64,000 bases of DNA from Elephas maximus indicus. Its lineage: Eukaryota; Chordata; Mammalia; Proboscidea; Elephantidae. Positions 52,144-61,256 of this stretch are shown in pieces; the first letter of the stretch is position 1; each line of letters starts with the position of its first letter. The notes under the pieces were generated by a model, which did no database searches, was not told the origin of the DNA, and was given only the letters and a program-made list of their open reading frames with translations. The translations under genes and the position numbers were made by a program. The stretch covers positions 107,752,823 to 107,816,822 of the forward strand of contig NC_064822.1 in the NCBI RefSeq assembly GCF_024166365.1, read 5' to 3'.

Positions 52144-52153
52144 CCCCTTTTAT
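52144..52153 (-). promoter_or_regulatory. KRT84 TATA box
   Basis: The minus strand reads ATAAAAGGGG, 90 bp upstream of the KRT84 ATG. It is a good TATA match at the spacing also seen for KRT85. Confidence 0.7.
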
Positions 52154-52179
52154 GTGTGTGGGTATCTGAGGATCGGCCC

Positions 52180-52245
52180 CATAAAAATGAAAAAAAGCCA
52201 CTTGGAGGCATTTATGAGCTTGGGTACTTAGCAGAAACTCTTCAT
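52180..52245 (-). promoter_or_regulatory. KRT84 upstream block shared with KRT85
   Basis: Read on +, the block has ATAAAA, AGCCACTT, TTTATGAG (52211-52218), GCTTGGGT and GCAGAAACTCTTCA. The TTTAT core is 58 bp from the TATA box, against 54 bp in KRT85. TTTATGAG also fits the HOXC13-type consensus. Confidence 0.5.
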
Positions 52246-52744
52246 GCCTATAACCTCCTTTTTAATGACCTAGTCTCAGTCACACCTATTCTCATCAGGA
52301 TCAGGGTTATAACATCAAACCTATAAACATTAAAAACACATAAACATTATAGTCCTATTTTTCTCCTAAATCCACCACAATTGCCATCATAGGGACATTA
52401 ATTTGCTTTGATCATAAATCCAATAGACTTTTTCACTTCGAGTGTGGCTAACCACCAGAAAGTTAGGATGGTAACAGCTCCAGCAAGAGGCTTACAAAGG
52501 AGCCATCTATACAGATCCAATCTTCTAAAGAGCTGGGGGAGGGGACAGAAGAGATGCAGGGTCTACATAGCTCCAAATAAGAAATGATATTGCATGAATC
52601 AAGTTTATTACATTTCTGTAGGTAGAATAGTCAGAAAACCTTTTTGCTCTGTTTTATCTATTCTTCACCTGGTTTGGCTGTTTACACAAGATTGAATCTT
52701 CAGTAAAACTCATTTGGGCTAGGATAGACACATCTTTGATTTGG
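52246..52744. other. Intergenic DNA upstream of KRT84, unassigned
   Basis: No repeat recognised beyond the promoter block. No specific regulatory site is claimed. Confidence 0.35.
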
Positions 52745-52995
52745 GACAGCCAGAGAATATCCATTCATTTAGCCTTTCAATGAGTATTGAGTGCCTACTT
52801 TCTATCTTTACTTTCTATCAGGCAGTGTGCTTGGTGTGGGGATACAGAGATGAAAATACAGTTTCTATGCTTATGGTACAGGGGCCAGTGAAAAAGACGG
52901 AGACCCTCAATGAGATGGATTGACATAATGGCTGCAACCATCGGCTCAAGGGTAACAATAATTGTGAGGATGGTGCACCTAACAACAACAACATC
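52745..52995 (+). repeat. Ancient repeat interrupted by an RTE 3' end
   Basis: 52745-52884 resembles the ancient repeat at 38105 (GAGTATTGAGTGCCTACTTT, GGGGATACAGAGATGAAAAT). 52885-52995 is RTE 3' sequence (CAATGAGATGGATTGACATA to CCTAACAACAACAACATCC). Confidence 0.65.
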
Positions 52996-53479
52996 CTTAT
53001 GGTGGCAAAGGAAGATTTGTCTTGAGGACTTCCACAAGTCAACACTTTTGTGGCCTGATTTGAGGCTAAAATCAGCCAATGATTTAGCCATGTGTCTGTG
53101 TGGAAACTGAACTATACCGTGTACCCCAAATATACCACAGGACTGAATCAATAATTCCTTGAATTATTGATGAATCTTTGGTTAGGATGGAGAGACACAA
53201 AGCACCAGGCATCTGGATAAAAACTGTAAAGCTCTAAGCATTTGGATATTGTTATCATGTAGGACCCAGAGACAGACTGGTGTTTTCCTTTTCGATTGTA
53301 GTGAGTGACATGGTTACTCCTAGGGGAACTTGTATTTGACTGGATGCTTAGGATTTTACTTGGCAAGGAATGTGTGCTTTTGACCTGAACTATCCAGCTT
53401 CGTTCTGCGCTATTTTCCCTAAATCCAGCTACCTGGTGTATGTGTAAGGGGGAGAAAAAATAATAACAACCCTCTTGTC

Positions 53480-54765
53480 AGAAGTCACCAGTGTGACCTT
53501 CATGTTGCCAAATCCAGCAGTCTGTTCTCAGTCCTCATTTAACCTGACTTATCAGTAGTGTTTGACATACTTGATCATACCTTCTTCCTTGAAACACGTT
53601 CTCTTGATTTCCAGGACTCCACTCTCACCTGATTTTCTTCCCATATCACTGACTGCTTCTTTCCTGTATTTTTGGCCAGTTCCTGCTCATTTCCTCAACC
53701 ACTAGACACTGAAGTATCTCTGGGCTCAGTCCTTGTGCCTTTTTTCACCTTTGCCCTCAATCACTCCCTTGGTGATGTCATACTGGCTCATGATTTTAAA
53801 TCTGGTCTACCCACCGATGTCTACCAAAACATATCTCTATCACTGACCGCCCCTCTGCACTCCACACATATATTCTCAACGTCTCTACTTGGATGTTAAA
53901 TAGGCATCTCAAACTCACTATATCCAAAATTGTACTCCTGGTCATACCTCCTAAGGATGTTCCTCTCGCCAGCCTCACTAACCCCGTAGTAATTCTGGGA
54001 TAAAAATCTTGGGAGTCACCCTTTCTTTCACTCTTTTTTCCATACCCCATATTCAATCCTTTGGCAACTTCTACCTCTATAGAGTATATCTAGACTCCTA
54101 CTGCTTCTCATCACCCCCACTGCCACCATGTGGTCCCAAGACCGCCACTTCTTACAAGGTCTATGAAAGTGTCCTAGCCAGCCTCCCTGATTTGTCCTTT
54201 GCCACTTCTTAACATTGCAGTCAGAGTGATCCTTTAAAGCCATGCTAGGCCATGTTAGGTCATTTCTATGCTCAAAAGCCTACAGTGGTTTCCCATCATA
54301 CTCAGTAAATGCTGTACGGGACCCTGCAGTCTACCTTCTCCCTCTCTATCCACCCTGCTCTTCACCCTGCTCCAGCCATTCTGGCCTCCTGGTTGTCCAT
54401 CAAACTTCTGCCTCAGGGACTTTCTCACTGGCTCTTTCCTCTGCTAGGAATCTCTTTCCTGAAATAGCTAGCATGGCTGGTACTGTAGCTTTTTCAGGTC
54501 TTTGTTTGTATATCACCTTCCTACACCTAGTTAAAATTCCTTTCCTCATGTATTCCCAACTCCCCTTCCCCTCCTTCCTTCTCTCCACAGCATTTACCAC
54601 CATTTCATGCCCTCTACTGCATGGATTTGCCTGTTTACTGCCTGTCTTCCCTGACTGGATACAAGCTCCGGGAGGCAGGCATTGTGGTGTGCTTTGTTCT
54701 GCTCTGTATCCCTAATGCTTGGTAGACATGCTGTATCATTTTATTGAATAATGAATACATCACAA
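53480..54765 (+). mobile_element. L2 LINE, about 1.3 kb
   Basis: Long L2 copy: GGCATCTCAAACTCACTATA, TCTTGGGAGTCACCCTTTC, CAGTGGTTTCCCATCATACTC and GGATACAAGCTCCGGGAGG in order, ending near ATTGAATAATGAATACA. Several short ORFs here are L2 remnants. Confidence 0.88.
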
Positions 54766-55154
54766 AGATTAAAAGCAGGAAGAGAAAAGGGAGAAAGGAG
54801 CAGGGAGTAAAAGAAACAGAAGAGGAATTAAGCCATTTGGTTTTGCAGGTATTTTAGGAAGAGGAGACCCCAGGCTCCAAAATGGACAGGAACACCACTT
54901 GAGATGATGGTGCAGAAAGTTGAAAGTTCACAGGGGAACCAACGCAGCTTGCCCTTCCAGCTCCCGCCTCTTGAGGCTTAACTTTGGGTGCCTGGAAGAA
55001 AGGTCATTCTGTTTCTCCTAGGCCAGGTGAAGGGATACAGGAGACTGAGAAGAGAGCCAGAGGTGAAAGGGGTAAAGGAAGAGGGGGTGGAAGAAGGAGG
55101 GATGGCATAGAGAACACCAGCAAGTGTGCTAAGCCCCTGTAGGCTGAGGACAGA
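54766..55154. other. Unassigned intergenic DNA, purine-rich
   Basis: AGGGAGAAAGGAGCAGGGAG and AAAGGAAGAGGGGGTGGAAG stretches. No gene signal. Confidence 0.35.
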
Positions 55155-55725
55155 AGCTTGACACAGCCTTTGGAGTCAGATGGTCCTGGGTTCAGTCCCA
55201 GCTTTGCCATCTACCAGCAGTGTGACCTTGGACAGTGGTGCTCTGAGGGCAGGGTGGTGGAAGGGTTCTACCGTGCTTGAGCCCAGCTGACACAGTGGTT
55301 AAGAGCTCAGGCTACTAACCAAAAGGTCAGCAGTTCGAATCCACCAGCTGCTCCTTGACAACCATACAGGGCAGTTCTACTCTGTTCTATAGAGTCACCA
55401 TGAGTCGGAATCAACTTGATGGCAATGGGTTTGGTTTTTTTTTTGTCTACAGAACTTAAAATCAATAATAAAGCAAATGAAAAGTTGCTCTGCGTTTTAT
55501 TATCACCATATGCTGGCCATTCTAAACAATGTGAGTGATCAAACAGCACCCTGTCCCCTGCCCTGGTGTGCCAACGACATTGAGAAAATGGTATAACCTC
55601 TCTAAGCTTCAGTTTCCTCATCTGTAAAATGGACCCACATGTACTTAACAGTGTTGCTGTGATGATTAGTTATGAAAATGTTTGGGATGTACACTGCATA
55701 GTGCCTGGCAGCTGTTACTGTTGTT
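55155..55725 (+). repeat. MIR split by an AfroSINE
   Basis: The MIR head (GGAGTCAGATGGTCCTGGG, to about 55240) and MIR core (AACCTCTCTAAGCTTCAG, from about 55585) flank an AfroSINE at 55283-55447 (CACAGTGGTTAAGAGCTCAG to GGGTTTGG plus a T-run). Confidence 0.8.
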
Positions 55726-56330
55726 ATCATCCATTTCTTTCCCTTTCTCTCTTTTTCTCTGTCCCTCCCTCCTATCTCTTTTACATAACCTTCCCTTCAC
55801 TCCTAAGCAGGCATCCTTTTTCCAGTTCAGCACCCCACCTCTTCCCTGCTCCTGTGGCAGCGGTGTTCATTACTCCATTAGCCATTCCTGGGCTGTCCCG
55901 TCTCAGCTTCCTCAGCCCTGGCAGGCCGGGTGGAGTAGGGGTAATGAGAACCAGTCAAGCATAACCACTGTTCCGGTATGTGCTCTTCCCATCAGCAGTT
56001 TATAGTTCTGAGACATCATTTCTCCAGATCACGCATCACGCCACTCAGCTGTTTTTTAGGTGAGGAGATGGGGAGGAGTTGCCCTGACAACTCTGGCTGG
56101 AAGTTTTGCTGCTGTGACAGCTTCTTCTGACTGTTGTCAGTCAACCTGATCGTAATCCCGAGATCTGCTGGCCGAGCCCAGCCCCAGTGTCTCAGCTGTG
56201 TGTGATAATTGCTGGGTCATCACGATACTATCAATGGAGGAGAGAGAGGAGGCAGAAACGCTGAGAAGTGGAAGGGGGGATAAGTAGGCTGGTTGGCTAA
56301 GAAGGGTCTGGGAACCTTGGCTTGCTGTGG

Positions 56331-56377
<47 letters not shown>

Positions 56378-56756
56378 CGAGAGACATAGGGGAAGTCCAG
56401 ATGCTGAGAAGGCTTTGCTAAAAGCTGCCTTCTTCAGAGTGCTTCTGTTTTGCCTGGGGATGAGTTTTCATGCTGAGACCTGCCCCTGCTGGGAAAGGAA
56501 GCTTGGGAGTCCCCGGCAGTAGGAGACAGCTGGGGGTGGTAAGCCAACCCTTGCTAAGTACATCTGCCTCTCTGTCCTGTTAGATTAATGAATGCTCTTG
56601 TGGCATTTAAACACCACTCCCCTCTTTTGGTTCCACACTCCTCCCAGGCAGGATGACTTTTTCAGTTTTCATCTAAGTTCCTCATCTCACTCACAGAGCT
56701 ACTACCTGTCCAGAGTGAAAATGCTGCTCCTTGTAGGCTTAACTAACATTCACTGG
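55726..56756. other. Unassigned intergenic DNA with a TG/GA microsatellite
   Basis: (TG)n at 56332-56362 passes into (GA)n up to 56384. The rest is not recognised. Confidence 0.6.
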
Positions 56757-56930
56757 GGGCTCAGCTGCTAACTGAAAAGTTGGAGGTTCAAGTCCACTTT
56801 TGGAAGAAAGGCCTGGCAATCTACTTCTGAAAGGTCGCAGCCATTGAAGACGTTATGGAACACAGTTCTACTCTGATCCACATGGGGTGGCCATGAGTTG
56901 ACATTGACTGGAGGGCAATTAGTGGTTTTT
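56757..56930 (+). mobile_element. AfroSINE, longer type, 5'-truncated
   Basis: CAGCTGCTAACTGAAAAGTT, GGCCTGGCAATCTACTTCTG and CCATGAGTTGACATTGACTG. Confidence 0.85.
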
Positions 56931-59199
56931 GATGTGTGCTCACATTGTATCTAGGTGCTGAGTGGCTGGGATGCAGTCCTCTTCTATGGGACTCAGTGGT
57001 TCTAAGTTCCTCCTTCTCTGCTATGGTACATTTTCTGAAGCCATTTCCCCCAACCTCAGCCCCTCCGGGATTCTTCCTGGGCACTTGGTAACCCCAGTGG
57101 TAGAGCATGGCAGTAATGGGTGGACCTGAGTTCATTGATGTGATGGGATGAGGGTCATTCGGAGGCAGAGGCAGAGTGCACCTGATGGGGAGCAAGGAAG
57201 GGAGTGTGGAAGAAGACCACTTGGGAACTATGGGAGGAAGAGGCAGAATAGACAAGGAAAGTGGAAGTTCTGGGAAGACAGATGCATTGACAAGGAGCTT
57301 CATTCCCCATCACCCACCCTCTCCATGCCTTTTGGGGCTTCTCCTTCCTGTTCTCACTGGGGTGCTCTGCAAAGAACCCAGAATTTGGATTCCTGAGCCA
57401 AGGTGAATACAATGAGGCTCTGAATTCTTGCAGCCAGTCTTCCCTCCCTTGACCAAGTCTCTTCTTCCTCAGGGGCAATGGACCTCGTCATACCTGTATC
57501 CCTGGCATCCAGGGAGGGGCTGGCCCAGAGGAGAAGCTCAGATGTTTGCTGAGATGAGTGGAATGTGAACCAGCCGGGCCACCACCAGGAGGCACTTTAG
57601 TTTCACCTGCCCTGAGTCATTTTCTCCTGTGAGGAGAACGGAGGGAATGGAAGAATCCCTGGTCAGCACTGAGGTGGAGTCTCTGGATGCCTCTAAAATG
57701 GGTCCAGGACTGGGATGGGATACCCCCCACTAATGGAATGAGCAGGGCTTGATGGATGGCTCCAAACAGCCTTCCCTCCCAAGCATACACTCAGTAGACT
57801 CCCAGGCACTCTGGAATGTGAAGTCCCCCGTGGATGGCTGCCAGGCCTGGAGCCTACCTTGGAGGGAGGTGGCAGGAGTCTCCTTTCCCTCTCCTGCTTG
57901 ACTCCTTAGTTAGTCAGAAAACCCCAGTAGGTCATAGAGATGGGCGTCTCTTTGGAATCTCTGTTTTTGCCAACTCTAGGCTAGATCACCCTTGTTGTCT
58001 GCAGAGCTTTGAGTTTTTAACCAGCAGGGAGCTTAGCAGGCTCTAGGGTCAGGTCCAGAGTGGTTTCAAGGGGCACCAAGGCTCTGAGGACCCAAGTTGC
58101 CTTCCCTCTGTCACCAGTGGCTGCATGTGATTCCTTCAGTCACACACGCTTTCAGCTGTCTTGGGCACGGCTCTGCACTCTGGCTCACAGTGGCTGCTCC
58201 CTTGCCCAGACCTCCACCATCCTCAGGATTCAGACTTGCCTGTCCTGCTGCTGGAGAGTGTCCTGATTCCCATGACTAAGGTGGCACCCTTGTCTATGTC
58301 CTCATGGCCCTTTGTCATGCCCTTCCACAAGCACCCTCACATCAGTGATCTCAGGTTCCAGGTCTGTATTCCTTGCTGGGTTGGGAGCTTCACGAGGTGT
58401 GGGTTGCACAGTTTGTCTTCTGTGGACCCCTTCCTCCATAACATATATTAAAAATGACATTTTACACCTGCATTGGTATAAAGACAAATATAGTCTAGGC
58501 TGAATTCATTATTATATGTTATTCATTATTTACATTAGTTATTATATATAATTTTAAATTCTGATTTTGAAGGAAACTAAAATTAAAACATTTTTGTGGG
58601 CCTTTAAAAGTATCATTGGTTCTAGGCACTGTGTCTGCTCTGCTTACTGGAGTAGTCAGCCCTGCCTGGGGTTGTCTTGTCCACCACTGTGTCGCAAGCC
58701 CATGGGTGACCAGATCCATAGCAGGTGCTCAATTAAATATATATTGAGTGAATGAAAAACTGAATGAGTAGGCTCTTCTGAATGCTGCCCATGAATCTGT
58801 AACTCTAGGTTCCCTTTCAGTCTTCTCTGTGACCCCTTTTCGCAGGCTTAATCGTCAGTGGCTTTTCATGGTCACTCCCATCCTCTTTAGCACTTGTTGT
58901 TTATGACTCCTCCACGAGGCTGAGAGTCCTTCCAGGGTTCAGAGACTGTCTAAGTCACCTCTGTCTGTAACACCGGTCTCTAACACAGGACTTGGCACAC
59001 AATAGATGCTCAGCATAGGGCTCTGGGATTGGAGGTTGTACCCCAACTCTCAGGAGAGGTGCCCACAAAGGGAAGAGAGCCCCTGAGGAAGGGTAGGTAG
59101 TGTTGGGGGATGGGGAGGCATCAGAGAGGGGAATCTGTGCCTCGCAGATGGTGGAGCCGCTGCTGACCAGGTCTTGTCTCTAGGTCTTTGGGCTCTCTA
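56931..59199. other. Unassigned intergenic DNA between KRT84 and KRT82
   Basis: A probable L2 3' end lies at about 58712-58765 (GCAGGTGCTCAATTAAAT, TGAGTGAATGAAAAACTG). Scattered ORFs below 120 codons lack domains. No other feature recognised. Confidence 0.4.
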
Positions 59200-59905
59200 A
59201 GAGGAGACTGGAGTGTCCTGGTCCTTCTCCTTTGCCAGCTGGGTTCCACCTCAATTGCTTCCCCCAAGCCAGGGCTGTCCAGGTACCGAGAATGGACTGG
59301 GAGTAGGGAGGCAGAACCCAGGACTTGGGATCCCCCGCCAAGAGGAGAGGGAGTCCCTGGGTGGTGCAAATGACTAAGTGCTCGACTGCTAGCTGAAAGG
59401 CTGGAGGTCTGAACCTACCCAGAGACTCCGCAGGAGCCAGGCCTGGTGATCAACTCCTGAAAGGTCACAGCCTTGAGAACCCTATGGAACAATTCTACTC
59501 TGAACACACGGGGTCTCCATGAGTTGGAATCCACTCAACAACAACTAACGACAAGAGGAAAAGGGAGATTGGAGTGTCCTGGTCTTCATCTTTCATCAGC
59601 TACTGCCCATCTTGACTGCTTTCTCTGGCAGGGGCTGTCCAGATATGGAGATGGACAGGGAGTGGGGAGGCAGAGCCCAGGACTTGGGGGCTGCTAAGAA
59701 TTGACATGGAGTGCCTAGGTGGTGCAAACAACTGCCAACTGAAAGGTTGGAGTCCACCTACTAGTGCCTTGGAAGAAAAGCCTGGTGAGCTATTTCCAAA
59801 ATATTGGTCTTGGAAGCCTTATGGAGCACCCTTCTACTCTGACGCACGTGGGGTTGCTAGGAGTTGGAGTTGCCCCCACGGCAACTGGTGTTTTAAGTAC
59901 AGTAG
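59200..59905 (+). repeat. Tandem duplication of a 350-bp unit carrying an AfroSINE
   Basis: Unit 1 (about 59200-59556) and unit 2 (about 59557-59905) both have GGAGTGTCCTGGTC, CTGTCCAG, GGAGGCAGA(A/G)CCCAGGACTTGGG, followed by a longer-type AfroSINE (59349-59556 and 59706-59897). Divergence between units is substantial, so the event is old. Confidence 0.8.
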
Positions 59906-60194
59906 ACGCCATAGGGGTGCACCCAGGATTTTTTCTAGGACATGTGAGGAGGCCTCTGTGCAGTAGGTGTGTGGTTTTTATGTGACAAGCGACTTGGGTG
60001 TTCAGAGTGATTTTTACGACCCATATTTATTCCACAGGCCACTTGCAAATCATTCATATGTAGCTTTCCCCTTTCTATAACAGCCTTTATTTCCACTACC
60101 TAACCCCCCATCCACCAAAGGCTGCTTATCTGTTCCCCCTCAGCCTCAATGCACCCCCAGTGCAGCCTGAATAATCCTGATTCCTGTAGCCTGT

Positions 60195-61256
60195 GACCCA
60201 AAGTCAGTTTATTGGAACAGAAAAGCCCAGAAGCTGATCAAGGCTGAGACCTTGGATGCCTGATGGGAGGGGCTTCTGCGTGATGCAGCGTTGTGGGCGG
60301 GGCCCACCTCAGTCAGGTGAACTCCTCAGAGCCAGAACCCACAAGTCAGCTGGGGCAGCCGCGCATTCGTGTAGTGAGGAAAACACGTTCATATCAGACC
60401 CGAACCAAGAGAAACTAAAGAAAGAGGGAGCAGGAACTGGGTGGCTAGTCACAGGAATAGGGGAGGGGAAAGGGCTTGATTCCATTAAGCAAATAATTTC
60501 AGCTTTTGATCCTGTCTCTCCAGGAAATATTCCACGTCCTCTTGCCCTTTGTTCTGGGCATTTTCCAGGGAGCCTCCCTCTGTCAGCTGCCAGTGTGGGC
60601 TCAGGAAAAGGACTCCTTTTCATAGCGTGAGTTCAACAGACCTGAGCAGGCAAAGCTAGTGCCCAGAGACCACCTCTCTATTCCCTGTGCTGACAGGAAC
60701 ATTGGCAGTGATCCCGAAATTGTGGTTTTAGCTTTGGAATTCAGAATGGGATTTGGAGTGTCTCCTTTTGACAGTGGTATTTTTAATAGTATGTGCTTCA
60801 GGTGGGCATTAAAAAATTTCGCTTTTCTTACGCTGCAAGACAGCGGGAGATAAGGTGGAGTGGGGAGCCTCCTGGGGCAGAGGAAGCTGGCCTTGTGGGG
60901 AAACTTCTATAGTATCATCCACAAAGCAGGTCTTCTCTTCTGGAAGAGAAGTAGTTGGGGGCAGCTATTCTCTTGGCCACACTAGGGCTGGACTGTCACC
61001 AGTCCAGGAGACACGGGGGATGCATTATCTTTCTCTGCAGCCCACCCCCACCATCAGAGCCTAACTCAGGCTCTGCACATAGCTAAGATATGGGTGCACT
61101 GAGGGGCTGCTCCCAGTGAAAACCAAGGGAAACCTGGAGTTAATACAGGGAGATGCGGATTTTGGAATATCTTTGTCTTCAGCTCCAATGGAAGTACAAA
61201 TCCGGGACCAGGGTGGTGGGGCCCTGTTCCCTGTGCTTCAAGCCTCTAGGGAGGGG
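60195..61256 (-). other. Probable KRT82 3'UTR with AATAAA signal
   Basis: AATAAA on the minus strand at 60208-60213 (TTTATT on +) lies about 1050 nt after the stop. No nearer AATAAA and no repeat were noticed in between. The true cleavage site could be closer with a variant signal. Confidence 0.45.

Noticed and set aside
53480-54765. Cluster of ORFs up to 157 codons resembling a gene
   Set aside because: The sequence follows the L2 LINE through its whole length; the ORFs are remnants.
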